DNA from: Antedon mediterranea
Lineage: Eukaryota; Echinodermata; Crinoidea; Comatulida; Antedonidae
Length of the DNA stretch: 64,000 nt
Direction: 5' to 3'
Assembly: GCF_964355755.1 (NCBI RefSeq)
Contig: NC_092672.1
Span: 26,410,501-26,474,500, forward strand
The notes under the pieces are model-generated. The model had not been told where the DNA came from, did not search any database, and worked only from the letters and a program-made list of their open reading frames with translations. The position numbers and the translations under genes are program-made. Shown one piece after another: positions 14,601-29,600 of the stretch (position 1 is the first letter of the stretch; each line of letters begins with the position of its first letter).

Positions 14601-17600
14601 GGGCATATCACACTTTTTTGTCAAACTAGTTTGATAATGTAGACAGAGCTTTACACACACATCACTTAGTAGGGATAACCCTCTAATTCCACAAAATTTA
14701 CTTTAATTTTTTAACAGGGTGTTTCATCTTGGTATTGATGTTGTTTCTGGCAAAGGTCGATATATGTCTACCCACATTGTAACATTTGTACCTCGCTTCC
14801 AATTGGTCAACTTTGCAGGATGTAAATTAGCATTTGCTCAAAGGCATCTTGTCAAAGGCATGGTGAGTATCGTTTATAATACAATTTCAGTACTGAAGTA
14901 TATTTTAAGTTATTTTTATGTTACTATTTATTTTTTACGATTATTAATACTGTTGTCAATTTTTGCAGTGGACCAAAGTCCCAGAAGTTCATCTCGTTGT
15001 CATGCCAGAGTCAAGTGTTGTCTTCCATTGGCCACGAGATGACCTAGACAAATTGCTTTGTGTTCGAATGTCAGACGTCAAGGATTGTAGATGGTCAGGC
15101 GGATTCAGGATAGATCGGCCAGTCTCATTTAACATTAACATGAGGTGAATGCATAGACATACTACTAAACTAATTGAGAGTCAACTAGGTAAAGTGATGC
15201 AAAACAGGGGATGGCCTTTTCAAGATGGTTGTCGTATATCTGCTAAAAGTATTACAGTTATTATAAATTGTATTATATTCTTGTGTGGCTATGCTCAACT
15301 CACTGCAAGTTTAGTACTGCTTGATTGAATAGTAGGCATGGTTTCAAACTAGCATCTTAAATCCAATAATGCCTCTCCAATTTTAAATAATTGTGTTAAA
15401 GTTAACCCTAGAAGTTTGATATTATGGTTGACTATTTTTATACTACTTTATATGGAGTAAAGCGGACACAACAAGCTGAAATAAATTGTCTCAATTATTG
15501 TTGGAAGATTATTCTATTAATCAAGTTTGAAATCAAAAATCAAAATAACATTTATATCCTTCATTTATAAACAAACATGAGTATAATTTCTTACAATATA
15601 CATGAAGGAGGCACTGATTTCAAAAAGCAAAGCTTGTGCTAAAAGTGACAATATAAAGTGTAATACTCAAGAATACAATTTAAAAACAATAACATTTATA
15701 TCTTTAATATTCATATGTGTTTCTCTTATCTTTCACAGAGGCTCTGGTAACAACTCTACACTTCTCCACGTGGAAGTTAGTCTCAGGGGAGCCACCTACT
15801 TTGTTGTGTTCACTAATGTTGATAAAATGCCCCCACCGTATAAAATAGACAATAAATCAGATGTAAGTATGATCAACTTGTAATTGTATTAAACTACTGT
15901 GGAGTAGCTTTTGCGAGTAGGGCAAAACAAAGCTACTCCACAGTAGTTTAATACAATTACAACCCTGTTGGTGCAGTACCCGCTGCTTACTTGGGCTCGA
16001 ATCTAACCACTAGCCATCACTGCAAGCTTGGTGGTCTAGAGGTATGAACGCCAGGTTAGTGATCTGGCGGTCGTGGGTTCGAGTCCCACCCGAAAATTAC
16101 TTGCGAATTTGTTTCCGCTGGTATTCTCAAATGTACTTAGTATAAAGTACAAATAACGCCAGAGTAGGGCAAAACATCTGACCAATTATGATCAACTTCA
16201 AATCATTCAACAGAGTTGTAACTTTGTGGTTAAGATGCATCCTGGTTGTCAGGATTGTTTTCCCATGACAATAAAGACTTTCGAAGAATGTAATATGATT
16301 GTTTGCTGTTCAGTTTGTCTTATACACATTTATGATTAAAATTTTGAGAAAAAAAATATAAAATTCTATCTTTTAGGTTGATGTGATATTTTGTCAAGTT
16401 GATGTCGCTGATGACTCATTAAATACAACACTGACCTCGCAAGCTTGCGTTGCTTATGCATGGGATGAACCAGAGCTTCCAAAGGTATTGCAATGTACAG
16501 TTAAAGGAGGATCTAGCGCATATTACAAACTTGATCAAATTGGTGAGGGGGAACGCCTCTACTATGAAAATTTTATCTACATTACGATGGCAGCTACTTT
16601 TAATGGGTATGTCAATTTATTTTTTTGTGATAATCATCATCATCCTTAATTCTCGTAGATTTACTATAACTACTAGATAAAGAGATATTTATTTTCATCC
16701 TCAAGCTTAACTGGGAATGGGGATTAGGCCCTCTATGAACCCAATGCAGCCAGCTGGACAGCTGCTAACAGATCAGCACACCGATCCTGTACTCTTTTCG
16801 AATAGTGTACCAAGTTCTCAAGTTCTAACATGCACTATATGTACATGGGACCAATGGCTTTACGTCCCATCTGAAGGATGAGGCAATATGCCTAAGGATG
16901 CAATCAGTATAGTACAATAGGTTTGAACCCATGTCTATCACATGTTAGTTTGATATTATCAATACACTGTCACCTCCATTATATACAGCATCCAAAGTGA
17001 TATTCTCACAAAGAAAGGCTGATGTGATACACAGTGGTGATGAAGATGACACATTTAAACATATTGATCCCCAGTAAAAGTTTGTAATAGATTAGAACAT
17101 CTTTGACAAAAGTGGTTTGTTTTACTCAAATGCAAATACTCAACCATTAGACTACAGGACCAGCATTTATCAATCATTTTAAGCCAAAGATAGTTAAAAA
17201 CTATAGTGCTTTTAAAGTGAAAACTTTGTTTTCCAAAAATGAGTTATCAAATTGTGCTAAGGTTTGGAAACTGACTTAAACAAAACTGTTGACTTAAAAG
17301 TTAAGATGATTGTTTTTCTAATTTAGTTTGATAAATAGACACTTTAATCTTCTTGTATGTTTTAAACTTAAAATTTAAAGTTGAATGTCAATTCTCTTCA
17401 CACAGTGGAACTTTCCATGTTTTTTCCAGCTTTATTGTTGAGTTGAGTTTTTTTTTTAAATTTTCAAATGTTTCACTATTTATAGATTTGTTTGTGAATG
17501 ATTGAATGAAACAGTATACATTTTTTTCTAGATCAAATTGCAATTTACAATCACTTATCAATGGCAGCCAATCAGGACTACATCGTAATCAACAACTTGT

Positions 17601-20600
17601 ACTTGATGCAGTAGATGGCTACAATGTTGTATTAATGAAAAAGGTAGGAGAAATAATTTGTGACATAAGTAGGCCATATTGACCAAGTCAAAATTCCTAT
17701 ACTTTTGCCTGATCTGAGCTCTCTACATTAGGTCCCTTGTTTATATTGACTCTTTAGGTATGGTAAATGGCCCCCTTGCCTTATCGCTCGACCATTTGAA
17801 TCTGTTCATGAGGATAGGTGGCTTTAAACCAATTGACAGGTAGCCCTTTCACATCGCCAAGCAAAAGTTTGGAGTTTATACACTGGAGCTATAACACTGA
17901 TGTTTGGTCTACTATAGTTGATATAAATATTTGTTTTATAGGAGCCGGCCAAGCGTAGCCAGCTGTGGAGAATGACAAGTACCGGTATGCTTCAAAACGA
18001 AGGATCATGTTCACCACGTAACCCCAACGCAAAACGCAAAGGCCCTCTGGAAGGCCTTGTTCTTGATATTGCAGAGATGGCAGCAGACTCTACAAAGCCT
18101 GTAAATCTGATCTTACAAAAACCAGAAGATGAAAGGAAGGCAACACAAACATGGTATTTTACAGAGGTACGGTTCTGTCGAAAAGGCATCCTTTTCACAC
18201 ATATATACATGTTCTTTTTCGGTATAGTTGAATACAGTATCATATAATCTGTAAAGGCATCCTGTCCATACACAAACACAAATACATATCTATGATTTTC
18301 AATCATCAGTGGATACTGCCTAAATTGTATACAGCATCGCATCCACACATGAACATTTGACTTTCTGTATTGCAGCCTGGGTTTATATCGTCATTATATA
18401 AATGTCAACTATTACACAATACTTTTTACAGTTCTCTTTACTAATGTACTGTAGAATTATTCAATTAAAACCTGTTTTTTGTTTCTAATTTGCAAAAACT
18501 GTTTGTATTGTTATTATTATTTAACAAGCCTGTGTAGGTTTCGTGAGGATTTCCTTTTTGTCTCTTATTTTAGCAGAATTAATTTTGGGACAAATAAAGA
18601 AATGTATGTAAGAATGGTCATTAATCTTTTTAAAAAACCAACATTAGAGATAGTTATTGTTATATATTTTGAATATTTCAGGATGGTCGCTTGCAATGTA
18701 GTTTTGGTGGACTGACAGTTCAATCAAGGCATGGTATTATGGGATTAGAACAAGGTAAGATTTTTTTTTTCTGAATGATTAAAGTTTTAAAGTAGAACCA
18801 TTTACTACTGTACCTGAGGCAGACAGCGAAACACAGAGGTCTGTGAATTACAGAGAGAATTACATTTAGGGCATGATAGCTCTGTCTATTATTATTCTTT
18901 ATTGACAACTAGGGATAACAGTGTCCAACATGGCACACAAATAGTAGGTGATCATACAAGCATGAAAATAGCAATAACAGACTTAGATAATATTTTCACT
19001 ATCTACACTATCAAACTAGTTTGACAAAAAAGTGTGATGTTCCCAAACATGCTGGTGATATGTCCAAATATGGTATTGATACTGTATGTCCACATTTTCG
19101 TTCACATAAAGTTTGATAGTGTACAGTAGGTTTTGGGCTAATTCTCATTGAAAATCCGGGGTTTGAGGCCAACACTGCAGGTGTAGGGTCAAGACTGTGC
19201 TGATTACTAGCTGCAACATTATGGGAGTACATTTCCATAAGTGTGACTGGTGTAATAATGTGAAGCATTAAGTGCTATATGAGAATGACACATTATTATT
19301 ATTATTATTTAATCCCCATCGCTTTTCGATTTATTTACTTCACACAAATTCCTGTTGTCCATTTTGTAAATTATGGGTAGACATATACTTTAGTATTTAT
19401 GTATTGGTGGAAACTTGTAATCTTATTTGTTGTACATGAAATCTGCAAGTGGTAAATGTATGATGTTGAAAATGTCCCATAATACAAATGGAAATGCAAC
19501 AATTGCAATCCACTGAACACAACCTCAATCATTTTAGTGCAGTTTGTCATGAACTCCATTGCGGATGCATCTGCTTGATTATGATGAACAGGATATAAAA
19601 ACAAATATAAAATAGAGCATGGCTAGTTTTCTAGGCTGTATTTATTTATTAACTTCCAAATGACCAAAAAATATAAGTTTATATATTTAATATGTAGTAT
19701 TATTGATACAGTATACTGTAGGCTATATTAATGAATAGAAGTTGGCTAAATAACCATATACCCATACTTATATACAGTATATATATTATATAATATATGA
19801 ATATGCACTGAGAGCTCTGCAATTTTTTCTGACTTTTTTACTTTAATGTTTTTATTTAAGTTTTTGCTTATTTTATTTATATCTCCATATACATCATTAT
19901 TTCAGTGTTTATTTGTACCTTCATTGAGATCCAGCCACTGATACCCACAGCAATGTTATATTTGCAGTAATTTGCCTTTTAATTTATAATATTTGGATAA
20001 GTAACATAAACTAACATAATTAAAATGGTGGTTTCATGATTTTAAAACTTACAAATCCAATATAACTGAATAGGACTTAAAAATAAAATTTCCCTGAAGT
20101 TTTCAAATAATAGCTGCTTTGCTTTAGAATATAGCTTTGTAGAAATAAAGTATTAAAATGCTTTTACAAGTACTCTCACATGACATTATACTTCTATTAG
20201 AAATTTATATCCTTTCAATATCATAACAAATGCTTTGTAGTTTTCTGTTTGCTGTTTGTATAGAGTAATTGTGCTGGTTGGAGGTGGGCAGTGACACCCA
20301 TTATTCTACCATATCCTTTTTAATATTATTATACAGGGAATAATTTCGCCAGTGTAGCATAGCAAAAAGCTATACAAAACAACCTTATTGCTACACATTT
20401 CTAAAATTGTGTAGCAAAAAAGACAATACAAAACTATGTTTCTCGACTAAAAAATCAGTTTGATTAGCAATAACTGCTAAACAAAATTTTAAAATGAAAT
20501 TTTTCCCTGTTATAACAAATGCTTTATCTTGTTTGAAGGTTTACATGGGGAAATCAAATGTTGATATATACACCATGTATGTTACCACATACGTGGTGTA

Positions 20601-23600
20601 CCACAAAATATGTGGTGTACTGCAAAATCTATATCAACAAATGCTTTATCGTTTTCTATTTTGCTAATTCAGTCATGCTATTTTGTAATGTTTCCGTATG
20701 CTATACATGATGAATTATGTACAGTAACTTTGCTAGTTGGATGTAGGCAGTAAACCCCCTTTAAATTCCTCCCACCCAGCCTAAAATTTAATTTAAGGCC
20801 TTAATCCACCCAGCTTAACTTCAACACAGCACCGATTCAAGAATCCTGGAGTGAAAATACTGTTTATTTTTCAACCCACTCTTGTTGAGTTCAGTAAACT
20901 TTTCTAGATATTACCCTTTTTCCACCCACACTTTTCCCTAAACTTTTTAGACAATAACCTTTTTTCCACCCACTTATTTTTGACAAAGACCCCCTATATT
21001 TTTGTAGCTAATACCATGTTTAAAATGCTGTCTTAAAATTAAAATTCAAGAAATCGTTCAAAATAAATGATAGTATGTAACTTTAGTAATGAAATAGCAA
21101 ATATCAAGAACATTTAATTGATAGAAAACCTATAGATCTAAAATCCTTATACATAAAAATCGTTAATTTATGTAATTAATTAACAATAAAAATGTTTATG
21201 TAAATTTTGGCTCTGATGCTTCACCTGCACTCAATTTCAATATAGCTTTGTTTGACTTGTAAGGGGATTCATCGTACCAAGTACCAAGATTCAGAATTTC
21301 TATGAAAATTAATAACAATGTTGACAATATAAAAGAAAATGCATTTAATAATAAAGCCAAATTGAGTTTGGTTTCTGGTTTCCTGGTTGAATATACTAGG
21401 AGGATAAGATGACTGAAAGGAACTGGCCACTCTACCACAAAATTCTGAGGCTTGGTAAAAATGAGCTTCTAACAGCTCATTCCCCTATATTCAGAATGAA
21501 CATGGGACGCACCTTTATCTTACAGTACATAAACATCAGATAAGTATTTTCAGAAAGATAAAGTCAGACCTCTTAAAAAACGAAAAAAGGTTTTGCCAAC
21601 TCCCTTCCAAACACTTATCAAAACAACGGAATTGCTCACCACATTTAAAAACTCCTTATATTGTTTGACCATACTTTCATAAAGTTTCCCGCTATACTAC
21701 TGTTTCTGCTTTCTCCATAAGATGTCTATGTGTAGTTTTGTTGTGATTTTTGTTGTGATGTCGAGTACCAAACAAACTTTTCCTGTGAATGTGAATTTGA
21801 GTGTCCAATTGTTTTAATTTACTAAATGGCAATGATTCTCTACAAATTGAATACTTCTGTAATAATATTTCCGCTGCTAATTTTTGTAAAGTCTTGTCTC
21901 TTTTCGTGCATCTATTTTTAGCTTTGCGTAACTTGTGAGCATTTCCCGAGTTCTCTGCCTCCTCCCTTGAAGAGTTCTCTAAGTGGCTAAAACACATATT
22001 TCCATTATTATACATGCCGTTATTATCTTCATCTTCTTGTGAATTTAAATCTGCTACATTCTTCAAATTCACAAATAAAGGTTCTTCAGTAAATATATGT
22101 GATCTAAATTCCGGAATGTTATCTTCTTCAACTATATGATTTATCTCTGGTCTTGGCTCTGACTGGTTATCTTCCTGATCATCAGGTATAAAATTGTTTC
22201 CTTGGGATTGTTCATCTTCCCGACTGTGCCGCTTAGCACGGAATATGCATAAACAAATAAGTGATGTAAAGACAACCGAGATGAAAGCAGTTATGACAGC
22301 AAAAACAATGCAACAATGCTTAAAGCAATCTTGGAACATATCCTATTCAAAAGAGAATAAATTTACAGTAATAAATGAACTTCAAAATAAAAATTATTCC
22401 AAAAATGGACTCTGTTCCTGAAAAATGCATTCGAGTTGATGGTTTTGGACCAAACACATAATTCCTAACCCATGTGACCGATTAGATAGCAAGCAGGGAT
22501 TCCCCCTTTTTTTTATTTGATAAATTTTAATGATGATGCATGCAACGTATTGGCAGCTATGTTCAACACCCAGTGGGGAAATTAATTGTTTGTTTTGGTT
22601 GACTGGTCTTTCTTGTAGGGAATGACTGCAGTAGCTTGCTGGACATACAGGTCATAGGTCATTGACTGTACTGTACTGGATTCTCATAGGTTATACTGTA
22701 TCACTGCTTTTATCTTGGCTGTCAGGGGAAAATTTGAATTTTCATTCAGTTTTGACTTTTGGAAATTCAAATAGGCTACTGTACAATGTGATTTCCAATA
22801 TTACTTAATATTATACCAGACGACTATTAATATCAGCATTGGTATTAACATGTTAATTGAAAAACGATATACATAAAACACCAATTCAAAGAATTCAAAG
22901 AAATTGTGGTTTTAATGTTTTTGATGCTTTAATTATCTAAATTATTAGGAACACAATTTAATGCCCAGTTTGCCAGTAAACCATCTGTATACTGTGTAGT
23001 ATATAAATCATATTGTCAAATTATAGAAACAGTAGTTTATCAGTATTTAGGAAACAAGAATTCCTGTAAATACCAGTTTCTTCTATGTTATTTTAGGAAA
23101 ACAATAAATAAATGCCCAGTCGTCCAGTAAACCAGCTAGGTTTTGTAATATATCAGTATTTAGGAAACACAAATTCCTGTAAACACCAGTTTCTATCTTG
23201 TAAGAAAACAATAAAAACAATGTAATGCCCATCAGTCATCCATAAACCAGCAGGGTACTGCAGTATTTGGCAACAAATCCCCTGTAAGTACCAGCTTATC
23301 AGAAATCAAGTCAGTATTGAGTTGTATACACACAATCATAAAAGGAAGTATGAAAATATAGAAATGTTGGATCCGAAATGTTTATCTTACCTTCTCTTCA
23401 GATGTCAGTGCTGTAATGTTTTGTGTCCAGATGACTATGGCTATTTATACTGATTTAGTTTATGTTATTTTCCAACCATGTACACGTTGTGTTTCTTTGA
23501 TTATAAATAAAAACTTGTCAAATTTTTATTGTATTTGTACAGTACTAAACCACTTGCTTTTATCACAGTTTATTAGCCACAATTAACAGCCTGTACACAG

Positions 23601-26600
23601 ATTGTACGAAACCGTTCAGGTGTATCAACAAGTGTGCTGAACTTGTAGACTTCCTGGATATTGTCTGCTATTGCTGTGTTATATTGTTAACCCATGTTTT
23701 GTATTCATTTTCAAACAACTTCCTTATATATAATTATTTATTTGGTAAACAATAAGCACATGACTCAGCAATTACTGAATAGGATATCAACCAATGATTT
23801 TGTAAAGGTGAAGTCTCTTATGAGGCATAGTATTGGCACTGTTTTGGGCATAAGAATAATGCTCCTACACCTGACACTGACAGTGGCAGGCATGGTAACA
23901 ACCAAGCTAGCATTAACTAAAATGTACCAACTCATGTCAGACAATTATTGCCACAGTATATAGTACTAATTTTAATTTAAATTAGCTTAAGTATCCGTAT
24001 TCGTCATTTTATGTTAATTGTGTTCAATGTGTGTGCCACCGATGTAAAGGTGCAATTTCCAAATAAATTGATTGATTGATTGATTATACCACTATTGACA
24101 TGTTTAATGTAGGCCTTAGATTTTTTTTTTTGATTTTTTTTTTTTAACCATATTTAATGAGGGTAATCCATCCAGCTATTGCTGATCATTAGGGACCCTC
24201 AGAGGTTCACAAGACAAACATACACAAGATGCTCTACATAAACAAAGTCTTATTACAAGTCTTTGGGAGTGGAGTAATTTGGTCCTTAGAAAAAATCCTG
24301 ACATGTGACGGGACTTGAACCCAGGGCCCTTGGAGTGGTAGCCAAGCATCATAACCACCAATCCACAACTCCACTCCGAATTCGAATTGGTTGACATATC
24401 TGGCCATTAAATGTTAAATCATAATTTAGATTAAACTATTTGTTTGGTTTGAAAGAGCAGTACCTGTTATACCATTTATATTCCCATTCATCTGTCTCCA
24501 ACGACCAGTACAACAGGGTGATCCCTACTCTAAGTGCATATACACTGGACCTCCAGTTTTAAGTCATCCAAGAAAACTTGTTCTACTGCCAGAACCACAA
24601 GCAGAATCTTTAAAAACCTGTTCTGATTTTGTGGCTAGATTTGCAGCGATATCCTCCCCCCCCCCCCCCTGCCATCAGGTGTGGGAAGGTTTGATTAAAT
24701 ATGATAATTTTATTTATATTACAAACAAAATTGAAATTAAACTGTAAAAAGAAAATCCACTACCAATTCCAATCACCATAAATATTTATTAACTCAAATG
24801 TAAAAAGTGTCTTAGAAATGATAAGCAAAATATTTTTTAAGTCAGTTAATTGGTTAATCAATCATTGGCAAATTGTGTTTCACATTTCCAGGCCTCACAA
24901 AACCAAGGTTTTGTTGTTCCCCTGAGGGGCAGCCAGTTTGGTTGCCCTCTCAATATCTTAATGGCCAAAACTGATGCAAAACATTATTGTACTCTTTCAT
25001 TGGATTTTTACTTGTTTGTCCACCAGGGCTGACCATTTTAATTAATTTTTAGCTGCTCTACATCCATTTACGGTTGCCCCGAGGCCAACTGATTCTGCGA
25101 GCCAAGTATCATATGTGACACCTGTATCATAGGCAATAAGCCTATGACCTAAACATAATACAGGCGCACCTGTGATAGCTTAGGTATATGTGACTTGATA
25201 TAATGCTGTATGTTGAGATTCAGTACATAGAAAATCGGGTGCAAAATAATATTACAGAAACATGGTTATATAGAAAAACCCTTTTTTTCTTCAAAAGGAT
25301 AGCACAGCACCTTTAATGTTTACTGACTCCGGTGGGTTTTCAATATCAACTTTGCTATCAATAATTCGAAGTTCAGATCCAGCAGGTGTGGGTGACACTG
25401 TAAAATAAAACCATTGCATTTGTTATTATGTTATCTAGTAAAACGCATTCTTAGTTTTATTCATCATCATCAAGATGGCTCACATGGTCCAATTATGAAA
25501 ATCTGGGCCTATTAAAAACCTTTATTTTAGAATATCTTTTGGTTTTCTGTTATGAGAAAGTTGAAGCCAGTCTACTTATTTTTAAACAACCTTGTCTACA
25601 CTATGAAACTTATGTGACAAATTTGATGTGCCCATAATATGGACAGGATGAATATATTTGATCATATCACTACCATATTTGGGCACATCACTCCTTTTTT
25701 GGTCTTATAATACTGTAATGTCACTTACATTTTGCCTGTTTGCAAGTTCTTTGCAAAATCGCTTGCATCGTTGATAATGCCTGTTCACATGCAAACTGAA
25801 ATATAGATAATGAACTAAAAATATAATCAACCTTATAATCATTGGAGTTTTCTAAAACAATGCTCTGAGATGAATGTCATAATACATCCTGTGGAGCAAA
25901 TTTCATTTCATTTCATAGTAACATTTATTTCCTTCATAATATACAAAATAAATAATATAATACAAAATTCATGACGAGAAGAAAGATAGTTAAAACAATA
26001 CAATTTTTTTTTTTTTTTTTTTTCTCATCTTTAAAATGAATAAAACAATATTATGAAGGAGGCACAGTTTCTAAAAAGCAAAAGCTTGTGTTGAAAGTGC
26101 CTGAACAAAACAAAAAGTAACTAAAATCAAATTAGTAAATAATAGTAAATGGGATAGGAATAAAGTAATTACGATAACGGAATATGAAAACAATAAAAAA
26201 CTGATACCTAGAATATAACTAGTTAATTAATTTACTTTTGTATTAGATATTGTTTAGTGTTAAAGACGAAGCTATGTTTGTTTGCAGAAGTTGTAATTTT
26301 GTTAGGAAGTGAGTTCCATATCTTGGGTCCAGTAAATCTAATATTATGTTGAAAAGAAGTCTTTTTGTGTTTAGGAATATGAAGGTTATTGAGGATTCTT
26401 GTGGAATAGCCGTGAAATTCATAATTGGGAGAAAACATATCGCGTAAATGAGATGGAAGAAGAGCATTTTGGCTTTTGTAAATAAATAAACATTGTTGGA
26501 AAATATTAATATCTGTTAATTTTAATAATTTGAGAGAACGAAATAAAGGATCTGTACTAGTTCTAGGTGAAACATTTGAAATTATTCGAATGATTTTCTT

Positions 26601-29600
26601 TTGTAGTATTTGAAGTTTATTTAAATTAGATTTTATTTCATTTCATTTATTTATTTCACTTTACAAATATATAAATATAAAGTGGAGGAGCCTAAAAAAA
26701 AGCAAAGCTTGTGGTGAATAGGCTCCTCAAAACAAAACAAATAAAATATAAATAATATAACACAATTAGAAACTCCAAAAAAACAACAATTAAACTAATA
26801 TCTTTTCTCTAACACATAAGTTTAACATGTTTAGAACTAAAAAAACAAGTAAAAAATAGATTATAAAAATTATTTAAGAAATATCAAATATATCAATAAT
26901 AAAAGAATTTACAAAGAACCTTCAACCAATAATAGTTTAAATTGACGTTTAAATAAACGTTTAAATAAAGCACAGTTATGAGATTTTTTAAGAGATAAAG
27001 GAAGAGAATTCCAGAGTTTAGGTCCAGTATATACAAGGGTATTCATTTTAAGTCTAGTTCGAGTAAATGGCAGGTGATACTGATCTTTTTGTCTTGTTTG
27101 GTGAGTGTGGTATTGTTTATTTTGAGTGAATTTACTGGATATTATAGGTGGTAAGTGTCCGGCGGTTAATTGAAACATGATGACACCAACATTAAATCTA
27201 TAGAGATCCTCAATTTTTAATATTTTATTTGTTTGAAAGAGATCTTGGGTGTGAGCACGAAAAGTTACCCCTGAGATAATTCTGACAGCTCGTTTCTGGA
27301 TTAATAACATTTTAGTAATAATTGATTTTGAAGCATTTCCCCAAGCAAGAACACCATAATTTAAGTACGATAAAATAAGAGTAGAATATAAAATATTTAA
27401 TACTTTTTGAGGAAATATTGATTTCAATTTATACATCATGCCAACATTTTTTGATAATAATTTGGGAATGTGTCACACCAAACGATATTGCAATATAAGA
27501 GATATGGCAAAACAAGGGAGCAGTAGAGTGTTCGGAGAATATGATGTGGAAGAAAAGATGCCAGTCTACAAATTATACCAATATTTTTTGAGATTTTGTT
27601 TTCTGTCTCAATAACATGGGGTTTCCATGTCAGACGACTATCAATGGATACACCCAAAAATTTAGCATGATTGACCATGGGGAGAACAGAACCATTTAGT
27701 TTAATTTGCAATGGACCTAATTTAATTGGCATCGTACTACTTCTAAACAAAACATAGCTGCACTTTTTTAGATTTACAGAAAGGCTGTTTGCCAGAAACC
27801 ATTCGGATACATTAATTAAACTTGTATTTACAGTGTTAAATAACGACTCTAAGTGTCGATTTTTACAGATTAGTGTTGTGTCATCTGCATATAAAAAGTA
27901 AGATAAAGATACTGACGAATTGTAAATATCATTCACATATAAAAGAAACAGAAAAGGACCTAGTAATGAACCTTGTGGTACTCCACAGGTAATAGGCAAA
28001 TAGTCTGATTGGGAATCACAAAACTTGGTACATTGGTAGCGGTTGGATAAATAGCTCTTAAATAAATTGAGAGGAACACCGCGAATACCATAGTGATACA
28101 GTTTTGAAAGAAGAATGGGATGGTTAATGGTATCGAATGCTTTCGATAGATCGACAAAAACACCAATTGCAAACTCATCATTTTCAAATGCATCTATTAT
28201 TTCATTGGACAAATCAATTAAGGCCATTGCGGTATCAAAATGTTTGCGAAATCCAAATTGCTTATTGAATAGAATATTATTTTTTTCCATAAAGGCATAG
28301 GTTCTATTATAGATAATTCTTTCTAATATTTTAGAAAATAGCGAAAGGACTGAGATCGGTCGGTAATTAGATAAAGTGTCCTTTTTTCCTGCTTTAAAGA
28401 TGGGAGTAACTCTTGCCAATTTCAATTTATTTGGAAAAACTCCTTTTGTTAAAGACAGATTAAATATGTGACATAGAGGTTTAACCAAAAGGGAAATTGA
28501 TAGTTTAATAACTTTTGGACTGAATTCATCAAGTCCTTGCGCTTTATTAGTTTTAAAACAAATTCAAGAGTAAGAAGAAAACGTTTTAAAGAATCCATCT
28601 TGCCCAAGAGACTACGTGTATTAAAATGGATAGTAGACAAAACATTTTTATCATTGTTATGCTTAGAGAAATTCTCTGAGAATGTTTCTGGATCAAAATA
28701 ATTAGATTCATTTAAACTAGCATAAAATTGAGAGTGTGGATCAACATTTTCGTTAATATTCATGTTCTCGTATGCCACAAAAGGGTTAAATTTCACATCA
28801 GTTGTAGGGTTGGATTGGCACATTAATTATAAGGTATCATAGATAATTTAAACATTAGGTAAAAGTTAACAATAATATAATAAAATAAAAAACTAAATAT
28901 AACAATAATTAAACATAAAACAATTCTGTATAGTGCTGCCGTATTACTGGTAGCGTAAGCGTTGCACTCCCCGTGTATAAAACGGAGAATAATACATTAG
29001 GTATGCAACCGGGTATGCAAAGGTATAATTTGCATAATAATGGTACGTAGCGGACATACTTGGAATTTAAACAAGCAAAGCCAGGTTAAATATACTGAAA
29101 TTACAAAATGAAAGAAGGCAGAGAAAAAGAAACCATTCATATCTCAGTTCCTCAAATCACCGTAAAAGTTACTTGAATATATAGGGAGTCCCCGTAGAAG
29201 TTCGCCATTTACCAGCAGAGAATTTAAGTTTAGTTCCATTGTCATATAAAGCTTTAACTTGAAATTTCCATTTCTTCCTTTCTTTATAATCCACTAAGGT
29301 CAGATCATCTATCACGTAAAACTGTTTATCTTGTAAGGCAATATTCTTCTGTTTCATGACTTGAATTTTAGAGTTATAACTAAGTAGTTTAATTATAATG
29401 TGTCGGGGCCTCACCGGTAGTACAGGACCGACTCGATGTGCACGCTCTATCGTTGGTATTTCACTAAATTCAAAGTTATCTATTAGAATGTTCCTGGCCA
29501 AGACAACACAATCCTCACCTGATTCTTCTTTAAGTCCCACAATTCGAACGTTGTTACGTCGGCTGAAGCGTTCGGATTTGTTGGCCTCTAGTTCAAGCTT

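Noticed and set aside
16023-16096. tRNA-Thr(AGT) gene
   Set aside because: The T arm and anticodon arm fold, but the acceptor stem does not pair and the sequence lies inside a SINE with target duplications.
24176-24397. Minus-strand 73-aa ORF
   Set aside because: It is a translation of a tRNA-derived SINE including the B-box region.
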